From B69-G16 sp964501905 (GTDB taxonomy: Archaea; Thermoproteota; Thermoprotei; Thermofilales; B69-G16): a stretch of 64,000 nt of DNA. This document shows, piece after piece, positions 34,670 to 42,025 of the stretch. Made by a program: the position numbers and the translations under genes. Position 1 is the first letter of the stretch. Every line of letters starts with the position of its first letter. The stretch spans positions 18,515 to 82,514 of the forward strand of contig CAZCTW010000010.1 of the NCBI GenBank assembly GCA_964501905.1. The letters run 5' to 3'. The notes under the pieces were generated by a model, which saw only the letters and a program-made list of their open reading frames with translations, did no database searches and was not told the DNA's origin.

Positions 34670-35350
34670 ATGAGAATTGTTATTAAGCTTGGCGGACACC
34701 TGATCTCTACTAATGCCGCTATAATAGATCTGGGCTATATAGAAAAATTGACGTCAGTTCTCAGAAAAGTAAAAGAGAAACACGAAGTGATCGTGGTTAC
34801 AGGAGGAGGGGCTGTTTCTAGAGCTTATATCGACGCGCTTCGCAGAACAAATGTAAATGAAGCCCTTTGCGACCTCATGGGCATTAGAGTTTCTAGGACT
34901 AATGCTTTACTATTGTCATTCATGCTGAAGGACTTAGCTAAAGCGGTAGAAAATATAGAAGAGTTATTAAAGACCGATCTTTCACGAAAAATAGTAGTAA
35001 TGGGAGGTTTACAGCCCGGTCAATCCACAACCACTACGGCGGCGGTAGTAGCCGAGGCTTTAGGCGCAGACCTCTTGATAATAGCGACCAACGTCGACGG
35101 GATATATACAAGCGACCCACGTAGAGACCCAGCCGCCAAGAAAATAGATGAGATCACCATCAAAAAGCTCAAAGAAATTTTCTGGAATACAGAAATAAAA
35201 GCCGGTACGTACCCTCTAATCGATTATCTGACGATCCGCATTTTAGAACGATCAAAAATACCAACCGTAGTTCTCAACGGCAAGCCTCCAACAAACATCA
35301 TTAAAGCAATTAACGGCGAAAAGATAGGGACGAGGATAAGGGTAAAGTAA
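34670..35350 (+). CDS. pyrH: UMP kinase (archaeal PyrH)
   Basis: 226 aa amino-acid-kinase fold enzyme, UMP + ATP to UDP. IVIKLGGHLIS opens the ATP site, VVTGGGAVSRAYI follows, and the archaeal UMPK-specific stretch GGLQPGQSTTTTAAVVAEALGADLLI leads to the ATNVDGIYTSDPR nucleotide-binding loop. Length and motifs distinguish it from isopentenyl phosphate kinase and fosfomycin kinase. It precedes tRNA-Leu by 34 nt on the same strand. Confidence 0.92.
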   Translation: MRIVIKLGGHLISTNAAIIDLGYIEKLTSVLRKVKEKHEVIVVTGGGAVSRAYIDALRRTNVNEALCDLMGIRVSRTNALLLSFMLKDLAKAVENIEELLKTDLSRKIVVMGGLQPGQSTTTTAAVVAEALGADLLIIATNVDGIYTSDPRRDPAAKKIDEITIKKLKEIFWNTEIKAGTYPLIDYLTIRILERSKIPTVVLNGKPPTNIIKAINGEKIGTRIRVK

Positions 35351-35354
35351 AGAA

Positions 35355-35360
35355 TTTATA
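35355..35360 (+). promoter_or_regulatory. TATA box for tRNA-Leu
   Basis: TTTATA lies 25 nt before the mature tRNA 5' end at 35385, the usual archaeal promoter distance. Confidence 0.5.
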
Positions 35361-35384
35361 GCGTGGTTGAGAGTATTTCTCGGC

Positions 35385-35484
35385 GCGGGGGTGCCCGAGC
35401 TAGGTCAAAGGGGGCGGACTCAGGATCTTAGGATGGGAACTCCGCTGGGGAAGCCCTGCCCGGGTTCGAATCCCGGCCCCCGCA
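35385..35484 (+). tRNA. tRNA-Leu(CAG) with a 15-nt intron
   Basis: Acceptor GCGGGGG (35385-35391) pairs with CCCCCGC (35477-35483), discriminator A at 35484. T arm is CCGGG-TTCGAAT-CCCGG. Anticodon stem GCGGA (35414-35418) pairs with TCCGC (35441-35445). The loop is CT-CAG-G, then 15 extra bases (35425-35439), then C38. A long variable arm with a GGG/CCC stem (after 35445) marks class II, consistent with Leu. CCA is not encoded. Confidence 0.93.
35425..35439 (+). other. 15-nt BHB intron in tRNA-Leu at canonical 37/38
   Basis: Central helix CTCA/TGGG (one U-G pair) is flanked by bulges GG^A and AA^C, both cut after the second base. The inner part is an 8-nt loop. This is a standard archaeal splicing endonuclease substrate. 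Confidence 0.9.
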
Positions 35485-35506
35485 TCTAAAAAACCTCTTC
35501 GCGATT

Positions 35507-36277
35507 ATGGAGACGGATGCTTTAAGAACATTAAAAGAAAAGATGAGAATCCTAGGTTTTACTGATAGTGAGGTTAAGGCATATCTAACGCTGATAGCCT
35601 ACGGTGGGCTATCCGCTCCCGAGCTTAGCGAGAGGACAGGCATACCTATGACCAAAATCTACTCAGTTTTAAAAAAACTGAGAGAAAAACACTGGGTAAC
35701 TTCTAGCAATACGCGTCCCACGATCTTCTATCCAACTCCTCCCGTGGAGGCTTGGAGCCATACGAAGAAAAAGCTTTTAACAGAAATCGAGCTGATCGAG
35801 GATCTATTCACGAAGGAACTACAGGGCATCTACAACGCCACTAAGGGCGGGGCCGGAGTGGTTTTAAGCACTCTCTATATGGTTTACGGGCTTGAAAGCA
35901 TAGTTAACAGCATTGTCGACCTACTCGAGAAGAAGTGTGGAGGATACGTCATGATAGCTCTTCCGTTTAAGAAAATAGTTGAGGATGGACGTTTGGTCGA
36001 GAAAATAAAGTGGCTCTCCAATAGTTTTGAAATAAAATTCCTCACAAGCAAGGAGTTAAAGGACATCGTCCTAAGTAAATTTAAAAATTCTAAGATGAAG
36101 GTCAGGGTTAGGGATAAACTCTTCGGAGGAGGAGTAATCTGCGATGAAGTAATGTTCATAGTTGAGAATAAAGGACTCTACGTAGGTTTGAGATCTGATA
36201 TGGACTTCTTCGTTAGCTTGGCTAGAATATACTTTGAATATCTTTGGAAAGATGGGGAAATCCTGTTGTTAACTTAG
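35507..36277 (+). CDS. TrmB-family transcriptional regulator
   Basis: 256 aa. The N-terminal winged helix reads MRILGFTDSEVKAYLTLIAYGGLSAPELSERTGIPMTKIYSVLKKLREKHWV, the TrmB HTH signature, followed by a coiled-coil helix (KKKLLTEIELIEDLF) and a C-terminal sensor-like domain of about 150 residues. TrmB proteins respond to sugars or other ligands; the C-terminal part here is short of the sugar-binding domain of TrmB itself. Target genes cannot be inferred. It begins 22 nt after tRNA-Leu and its tail overlaps dnaG by 9 nt. Confidence 0.85.
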   Translation: METDALRTLKEKMRILGFTDSEVKAYLTLIAYGGLSAPELSERTGIPMTKIYSVLKKLREKHWVTSSNTRPTIFYPTPPVEAWSHTKKKLLTEIELIEDLFTKELQGIYNATKGGAGVVLSTLYMVYGLESIVNSIVDLLEKKCGGYVMIALPFKKIVEDGRLVEKIKWLSNSFEIKFLTSKELKDIVLSKFKNSKMKVRVRDKLFGGGVICDEVMFIVENKGLYVGLRSDMDFFVSLARIYFEYLWKDGEILLLT

Positions 36278-37459
36278 CAGATCCGAATATGTTAAAATTG
36301 TCATCTTCTCCGGTATTCTAGTAGCATCTCCTATCCGCGCGCCTATTAGTATCCTTACCCCTTTAGAGTAAGCCGCATCTACTATCCGCTGCGTCACTAT
36401 ACCGTCAAAGACTATGGCATAGGCAGATTCTATTTCTTCTTTAAGAGTATTAAGCAAGTCCCTAACGGGTACTTCCTTAATCATATTCCATTCTTTATCG
36501 TATATTTGCGCCAGTAACGTACCCTTTAAGACCTCTATATTAGCGACAACGCTATCGGGCAACTCGATCTCAAAAGCCTTCTCCTCTATTTTCTCGCTAA
36601 TTTTAGCCTTTTCGACAGGTACTTTCTCTTTAGTTAAACTTTCCAAATATTCCTCAACCGGCAATTTATTCCTTAAACACTTCACTATTTCCTTCCCAGA
36701 AAGTTCTTCTACTTCTCGGCCCGGCGGTGCTCTAGCTATATAGTCGATATCTGCCGCTGAGGTGAGGTTTCTAAGTATCAGTTCTCCTCCCCTATCTCCG
36801 TCTACAAAAGCTATTACAGTTTTCTTCTTGCTGAGCTCCACTATCGTCTTCGGTATCGTAGCTCCACCCACGGCTATAACATTCTTATATCCGTGCTTCA
36901 GCAAGTTGATAACGTCTGCTCGTCCCTCTACCACTATTATCGTATCAGCTCTGCCCACGTCTGGTCCTGCCGGGAGATTATCAGGGCCGTATTTTATAAC
37001 CTCGGCTTCTCTAACTGCCTTTAAAACCTCCTCCGTCAGCTCTTTAGTTTCAGGCATTTCCTCCTCCACCCATTTCCTCAAAATTTCCTTAGCTCTCTCA
37101 ATGATTCTCTTTCTCTTTTCAGCTCTTACATCTTCTATTTTAAAGACTCTAACCTTAGCAGAGTATGGACCTACCTTATCAACTATCTCGATAGCTGCTG
37201 CTATGAGAGCTGTTTCAGCCCTATCAAGGTTAGATGGTATAGTTATAGTTCCATAGCTCTTCCCTCCCTTATTCTCTACTCTCACATCTATCCTCCCTAT
37301 TCTACCGCTCTTCCTCAGCTCTCTTAAGTCCAAATCTTCGCCGAGGATGCTCTCGGTTTGACCAAATATAGCGCCTATTATATCCGGTTTCTCAACTATA
37401 CCGTCCACTTCTATGGACGCGTATATTAGGTACTTAGCGTTCACAGGAGGACCTCCCAT
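36269..37459 (-). CDS. dnaG: Archaeal DnaG, TOPRIM primase-like exosome subunit
   Basis: About 396 aa. The N-terminal archaeal DnaG region (AKYLIYASIEVDGIVEKPDIIGAIFGQTE) precedes the TOPRIM domain with IIVVEGRADVINLL, the DGDRGG acidic motif and VRILIGARIGDATRIPEK near the end. Archaeal DnaG binds the exosome through Csl4 and supports poly(A) degradation; priming activity is secondary. Start ATG 37459 follows GGTG; ATG 37480 is possible. Convergent with the TrmB gene. Confidence 0.93.
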   Translation of the reverse strand: MGGPPVNAKYLIYASIEVDGIVEKPDIIGAIFGQTESILGEDLDLRELRKSGRIGRIDVRVENKGGKSYGTITIPSNLDRAETALIAAAIEIVDKVGPYSAKVRVFKIEDVRAEKRKRIIERAKEILRKWVEEEMPETKELTEEVLKAVREAEVIKYGPDNLPAGPDVGRADTIIVVEGRADVINLLKHGYKNVIAVGGATIPKTIVELSKKKTVIAFVDGDRGGELILRNLTSAADIDYIARAPPGREVEELSGKEIVKCLRNKLPVEEYLESLTKEKVPVEKAKISEKIEEKAFEIELPDSVVANIEVLKGTLLAQIYDKEWNMIKEVPVRDLLNTLKEEIESAYAIVFDGIVTQRIVDAAYSKGVRILIGARIGDATRIPEKMTILTYSDLLS

Positions 37460-37521
37460 TTTAACACCACTTAACCTCACACTTATAGTCCTTTATCCAA
37501 ACGCATGAACGTTATAAAAAG

Positions 37522-37640
37522 ATGATTATCAGCGGACGCGCCTGTAGCCGCTCATTAACACACGTTTTCCTCGCTTGGCGGTACAACGCCCTCAGCTCGA
37601 CGTGCTCTCTCTGAGCGGCTTTTTCTGGCGCGTCCTTCTC
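37522..37640 (-). ncRNA. Candidate structured small RNA of unknown class
   Basis: Two long inverted repeats are nested: GGACGCGCC (37534-37542) with GGCGCGTCC (37627-37635), and AGCCGCTCA (37546-37554) with TGAGCGGCT (37612-37620). Inside are CACG/CGTG and a GGCG/CGCC hairpin, giving a rod of about 100 nt. On the minus strand a TATA element (37661-37670) lies ~25 nt before the rod, and a T5 tract follows it, supporting leftward transcription. A TATA-like sequence at 37511-37520 also allows the plus strand. It does not match tRNA, 5S, SRP, RNase P or H/ACA as I know them. Confidence 0.5.
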
Positions 37641-37660
37641 ATAAAATACTGGCGCCATGT

Positions 37661-37670
37661 CTATATATAG
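37661..37670 (-). promoter_or_regulatory. TATA element upstream of the structured RNA candidate
   Basis: CTATATATAG, palindromic, placed about 20-26 nt before the expected leftward transcript start near 37640. Confidence 0.45.
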
Positions 37671-37719
37671 TTCACTTAAGGCGTAAAGGTAATAATTCCT
37701 AGGTGTTTATTTATTAAAC

Positions 37720-37789
37720 GCCGGGTGACGGTCTCTGCTCGAGGCGCGTCTACGCGACGATGAAAAGCAGAATACCCACACCCGGTACA
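37720..37789 (+). ncRNA. Candidate box H/ACA guide RNA
   Basis: Lower stem GCCGGGTG (37720-37727) pairs with CACCCGGT (37779-37786), immediately followed by ACA (37787-37789). The internal pocket has ACGGTCT on the 5' side and ATACCCA on the 3' side; the upper stem CTGCT/AGCAG leads to a K-turn-like GAGG opposite GATGA and a CGCG-TCTA-CGCG hairpin. The distance from pocket apex to ACA is 15-16 nt, as in archaeal H/ACA RNAs. The pocket can pair around UGGGUUUAGACCGU, which I recall as the archaeal 23S segment at E. coli U2586. Confidence 0.62.
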
Positions 37790-37795
37790 CTCAAG

Positions 37796-38629
37796 TTATT
37801 CCCTAAGTTTCGTTTCGATAAAAGCCGGAGCGAGTGATATTATCACTGAGAAAATGAACGCGTTAATCGGGTTAAACTTAGTCTTGAACAAGCCGTCAAG
37901 TCTCTCAACAGAGAATATTTCGAGAAAACCTATTTTAAGGGTAAAACTGAGACCGTAGATCATAGCACCAGCTTCTATCATTAAGAAGGAGAGCCACGTG
38001 GCGACGAACATTATAATAGACCACACCATCCATAACCTGATAAACATCTCAATGCTAGACCCGCCTATTTCCGCCTCCTCACAAGGTCCATAGAAAAAGG
38101 CGTGATCTATACTGTCGATGACTCTTAGAGAAGGAGAGAGAAAAAGGGCAACTAGAAGGAGGTAGAGACGGCGGCTTAGAGATGAAGTGTACAATGCAAA
38201 TGTTAAAGTGAGAGGAAGGTCGTAACTTGGTAAAAATAAAGACAAAGCCAGGAAAACTAAAGCCGCTATGATGTCTAATCCTAATGTTTTCGCGAAGAAA
38301 CTCCGTGGATTTCTCCGCTTTGAAGAAGAATCGAAAAACGAAATCACAGGCAATATTTTCACCCAAACGATTTTAAAAGAGGGGGTTCCACTTAACGCCT
38401 TTACGGATAAAGCTTTAGATAAGCAGTGAGCCAGGTATGCTATAAGAGGAGAAAGAGCCGTCAGTACGGCCTCCTCCCTGGAGTCCGCCTTGAGGAAAGG
38501 CTTCGACGGATGGATTAAGAAGTGTAAAGCACTCGCTACTTCCACTGATGTTATGAAGAGTATAAGAGAGAAAAAAACTATCTCGAATACCCGGTATTCT
38601 AGTTTAAACTCTAGACAACGCTCCTCCAC
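37796..38629 (-). CDS. Polytopic membrane protein, unknown
   Basis: 277 aa with about six to seven hydrophobic segments: IVFFSLILFITSVEVASAL, EAVLTALSPLIAYLAHCL, LGLDIIAALVFLALSLFL, LTFALYTSSLSRRLYLLLVALFL, WMVWSIIMFVATWLSFLMI and AFIFSVIISLAPAFI. A RLDGLFKTKFNPIN loop lies before the last helix. It resembles no family I can name; some archaeal DUF membrane proteins have this YIP1-like helix spacing. Divergent from cysS. Confidence 0.6.
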   Translation of the reverse strand: MEERCLEFKLEYRVFEIVFFSLILFITSVEVASALHFLIHPSKPFLKADSREEAVLTALSPLIAYLAHCLSKALSVKALSGTPSFKIVWVKILPVISFFDSSSKRRNPRSFFAKTLGLDIIAALVFLALSLFLPSYDLPLTLTFALYTSSLSRRLYLLLVALFLSPSLRVIDSIDHAFFYGPCEEAEIGGSSIEMFIRLWMVWSIIMFVATWLSFLMIEAGAMIYGLSFTLKIGFLEIFSVERLDGLFKTKFNPINAFIFSVIISLAPAFIETKLRE

Positions 38630-38735
38630 GAGTATCTAAGATAAAATCCCCAAATATAAACGGCTCTCTAAACACGCCGGAGAAAAGAATATATAATTGC
38701 TAGCTTGTGTTGAATAGCGATAGGTGGTCCATATT

Positions 38736-40151
38736 GTGTTGCGTATTTACAACACCCTTACCAGGGAACTCGAGATCTTTAGTCCACTGAATGAAGGCAA
38801 AGTTTTAATGTACGTTTGTGGACCAACAGTCTACGATTATAGCCATCTCGGACACGCTAGGACTTATGTAGCCTTTGACGTTATAAGGCGCTACTTTAGG
38901 CTGAAGGGCTACGATGTATTCTATGTACAAAATATAACCGATATAGACGATAAGATTATTAACAGAGCACGGAGCGAAGGCGCGGATTGGACCGAGATAG
39001 TGAATACTTACACTAGAGACTATATGGAAGCTTTAGAAAAATTGAACATAAAAGTCGACTTACACCCTCGAGTTTCCCAACATATTAAAGAAATTATAGA
39101 CTTTATACAGATTCTCATTGACAAAGAGTACGCCTATGTGGCGCCTAGCGGTAGCGTTTATTTCGAAGTGGATAAGTACGAGGACTACGGAAAGCTCAGC
39201 GGTAGACACGAGAAAAAGCTTTGGAATCAGGAAATTTTTGCTAAAGAAAAGAAAAAACCATACGATTTTGCCCTTTGGAAGGCGGCAAAGCCAGGCGAGC
39301 CTTGGTGGGATTCTCCTTGGGGTCCCGGCAGGCCTGGATGGCACATAGAGTGCAGCGTTATGTCTAGCATGTACCTAGGCAGACAGTTTGATATACACGG
39401 CGGAGGCTCGGATCTCATATTTCCCCACCACGAAAACGAGCGGGCGCAAAGCGAGGCAGCGCTTGGAGTAAGGCCATGGGTTAAGTACTGGATGCATACA
39501 GGCATGTTGACAATAAAGGAGGAAAAAATGAGCAAATCCCTTGGCAACATAATCCCTCTCAAAGAGGCATTTAAGAGGTGGAAGCCGGAAGTTATCAGGC
39601 TTTGGCTAGCTACAGCCCACTATAGAACTGTACTTTCCTTTTCAGAAGAATCCCTCGAACAGGCTGAACGCAATTATGAAAGATTGGTCAATGCGGTCTA
39701 TACTCTAAGAGATTTATTGAAAGAGATTGAAGTTAGCTATAAGTTAAGCGATTATGGCTTAGAAACTATCAAAGAATTAGAAGCATTGAGGAAGAAATTC
39801 TATGAAGCGATGGACGACGACTTTAACACGAGTAAAGCCTTCAGCTATGTCTACGAATTAACCAGTCTAGTGTTTAGCAGGATAGCGGCTAAGCCTGAAA
39901 GCACGGTAGCCTTGAAGGCTTTGGCGCTGTTTAAGGAGTTTAACAAAGTCCTAGGAGTATTAGATAGGCATTTAGCCGAGACTGTCACGGATATAAATGT
40001 AGAGGAGCTCGTGGACCTTATCGTAGAGGTTAGGAGCATTCTGAGGAAGAGAAAAGATTACGAGCTAAGCGATTGGATACGCGAGAAGCTTCAGGAGATA
40101 GGTATTAAGCTAATGGATATGAAGGATAAGACTGTGTGGACGAAGGCTTAA
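38736..40151 (+). CDS. cysS: Cysteinyl-tRNA synthetase
   Basis: About 471 aa class I synthetase. The HIGH-type motif is in GPTVYDYSHLGHARTYVAFD, the zinc/catalytic region includes GWHIECSVMSSMYLG and DIHGGGSDLIFPHHENE, and the KMSKS loop is EEKMSKSLGNII. The C-terminal helical anticodon domain ends in QEIGIKLMDMKDKTVW. Start GTG 38736 has AGGTGG upstream at good spacing; the frame is open to 38724. Its presence shows direct Cys-tRNA charging, matching the tRNA-Cys in this window. The end overlaps the DUF4392 gene by 47 nt. Confidence 0.95.
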   Translation: MLRIYNTLTRELEIFSPLNEGKVLMYVCGPTVYDYSHLGHARTYVAFDVIRRYFRLKGYDVFYVQNITDIDDKIINRARSEGADWTEIVNTYTRDYMEALEKLNIKVDLHPRVSQHIKEIIDFIQILIDKEYAYVAPSGSVYFEVDKYEDYGKLSGRHEKKLWNQEIFAKEKKKPYDFALWKAAKPGEPWWDSPWGPGRPGWHIECSVMSSMYLGRQFDIHGGGSDLIFPHHENERAQSEAALGVRPWVKYWMHTGMLTIKEEKMSKSLGNIIPLKEAFKRWKPEVIRLWLATAHYRTVLSFSEESLEQAERNYERLVNAVYTLRDLLKEIEVSYKLSDYGLETIKELEALRKKFYEAMDDDFNTSKAFSYVYELTSLVFSRIAAKPESTVALKALALFKEFNKVLGVLDRHLAETVTDINVEELVDLIVEVRSILRKRKDYELSDWIREKLQEIGIKLMDMKDKTVWTKA

Positions 40152-41016
40152 CCAAGTTTCTTGTGAAAAACTTAAACATTCTATTTTTACATTCGAGGAT
40201 ATCAACGGGTATAGAATCTACGCTATAAGATTGTTCCCCCGTAACTCCGTCTATGAATCCCGAATCAATTAGAGCCTTGAGAAGATGTTTTTCCAAACTC
40301 CATGAATGGTAAATGTCCACTTTTTTTGCTAAACTCACGCCTGCTTCCACCGAGAACAGAGCATCATTCGACGTACATCCTATATGTAACACGTCCGTCT
40401 TGACTGCACATAAGTTGCCTGAAAACTCTTCGGCGATTATTCCCATCCCCACTTCGTTTCCTCTATCTCCCACACCTAGGGTAGGTACCCCCAATGATTT
40501 GGCCGCTTGGACAAAAGCCTCGGTATCCATATGTATATCCGTTACGTCTATACCTTTAAAAGTGAACATCTTTCCCTTTCTATCCACGCCTGGCTTTTCT
40601 ACGAAAATAATGAGATCTATGTCGTTCCTCGATAATATACGAGAAAATTCTTCAAAAGACCCCCTACCCTTAACGGATGTTAAGCTAACACCCATAAGCA
40701 CACAACTCGGTACGAAATCGGCTACTCTCCGCTCCGTCACTATCGTGAAATTCGTATTGAAGAATCCGTGTAGAGTATAAGAGAAGATTAGAGCGGAAAG
40801 GGGCCCGTCGGTTTCAGGGCTATAACTTGGCGGAATTAAGAAACCCGTAACTATAGCTATGTTACCGCCTTCGATTGTCTCTAAAACTAACTCGGTAGCA
40901 AGTTTCGAAAGATAACCTCCCTGCTTTTTAACCGCTTTTTCGTAGAGCTTATATACTACTCCCTGCCCGCTTACGTCTAAGATCGCTAAAAGATCTAGAG
41001 TACGCCAGACGTTCAT
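40105..41016 (-). CDS. DUF4392 (D-glutamate cyclase-like) protein
   Basis: 303 aa. Diagnostic stretches are IAIVTGFLIPPSYSPETDGPLSAL, LIIFVEKPGVDRKGKMFTFKGIDVTDIH and GVPTLGVGDRGNEVGMGII. These match the C-terminal domain of vertebrate D-glutamate cyclase (C14orf159) and the stand-alone DUF4392 family. The reaction in archaea is unproven; conversion of D-glutamate or related cyclic compounds is the family model. It overlaps prs by 4 nt (same strand) and the cysS tail by 47 nt. Confidence 0.75.
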   Translation of the reverse strand: MNVWRTLDLLAILDVSGQGVVYKLYEKAVKKQGGYLSKLATELVLETIEGGNIAIVTGFLIPPSYSPETDGPLSALIFSYTLHGFFNTNFTIVTERRVADFVPSCVLMGVSLTSVKGRGSFEEFSRILSRNDIDLIIFVEKPGVDRKGKMFTFKGIDVTDIHMDTEAFVQAAKSLGVPTLGVGDRGNEVGMGIIAEEFSGNLCAVKTDVLHIGCTSNDALFSVEAGVSLAKKVDIYHSWSLEKHLLKALIDSGFIDGVTGEQSYSVDSIPVDILECKNRMFKFFTRNLVKPSSTQSYPSYPLA

Positions 41017-41900
41017 ATTCTCTTTGTTATCGCTTTGACGTGCTCGGCGATTAGGGGTGCTACAGAAACTCGCGAAGCCGGAGAAGGTATGGTATCTGTA
41101 GCTATGACGCTCTCTACTCCAGATGATAATACTTTTTCGTAGCTATCCCCGACAAAGAGAGGATGGGTGCAGGCTACATGAACTTTACGAGCCCCCAACC
41201 TCAACAACTCCCTAGTAGCCAGTACTACAGTACCGCCTGTGCTTATAATATCGTCTACTATCAACACATCTCTACCCTTAACGTCTAATTGTTTCGGCTT
41301 TACCGTTACCTCGCCAGTTACCCTATCTCTGAATTTCTCCAAGAAGTCATATTCGCACTCCAAAACTTCGCCTGCTCTCTTAGCCCTATCTAAGGCACCT
41401 AAATCAGGAGCTAAGACCATGGGGTTTTCTAGTTTTCCTCTAAAATACTCGGCTAAAACCGGTATGGCAGAGAGATTCGCATAGCCTATGCTGAGCCACT
41501 CTCTTAGGCTTTTTTCGCTGTGTATATCTACAGTTATTAAGTAATCCGCGCCTGCTCTCTCTATACCTCTTAACACCATCTTTATGCTAATAGCTTCACC
41601 CGGTGTGAAGCGTTTATCTTGACGAGCATATGCCATGTAGGGTACTATAGCTATCACCTTTTTAGCTCCTAAATCCCGCGCCACATCTATCATCAATAGA
41701 AGTTGTATGTAATGCCTGTCTTGAGGGGGATAGAGAGATTGAACGATAACGACGGTGCGCCCTTTCAACTCCTTCTCGATTTTTATATAAGTTTCTCCAT
41801 CCGGAAAAAGCCTAGTTAAAGCTCTGGTGTATTCGGCTGATAGGATCTTGCTAAGCCGGAAAGCTATACCGTTGGACGCAGGACCCGCAATGATTATCAT
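41013..41900 (-). CDS. prs: Ribose-phosphate pyrophosphokinase (PRPP synthetase)
   Basis: About 295 aa enzyme making PRPP from ribose-5-phosphate and ATP. It contains RLFPDGETYIKI, VVIVQSLYPPQD, IVPYMAYARQDKRFTPGEAIS (ATP site), DIHSE metal residues, PDLGALDRAKRAG and the PRPP loop VLIVDDIISTGGT. Slightly shorter than bacterial Prs, as in archaeal class enzymes. ATG 41900 with GAGGGG upstream is preferred to 41918. It is upstream of and overlaps the DUF4392 gene and is divergent from metG. Confidence 0.94.
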   Translation of the reverse strand: MIIIAGPASNGIAFRLSKILSAEYTRALTRLFPDGETYIKIEKELKGRTVVIVQSLYPPQDRHYIQLLLMIDVARDLGAKKVIAIVPYMAYARQDKRFTPGEAISIKMVLRGIERAGADYLITVDIHSEKSLREWLSIGYANLSAIPVLAEYFRGKLENPMVLAPDLGALDRAKRAGEVLECEYDFLEKFRDRVTGEVTVKPKQLDVKGRDVLIVDDIISTGGTVVLATRELLRLGARKVHVACTHPLFVGDSYEKVLSSGVESVIATDTIPSPASRVSVAPLIAEHVKAITKRI

Positions 41901-42025
41901 GACGATACCCCTCAACATTTTCTCAAATGAGCAATATAACGGTTTCCGCTGCTCTTTGGGGGCGGCAATAAATAAATAAGAAGTTGGGGTTTGATAGGGT
42001 AAGCTTGGCCCTAGGGAGGTGTCTT

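Noticed and set aside
37534..37635. Classifying the structured rod as RNase P, SRP, 5S or H/ACA RNA
   Set aside because: Length, conserved motifs and ACA position do not match any of these; GAGGAAAA alone is insufficient for RNase P.
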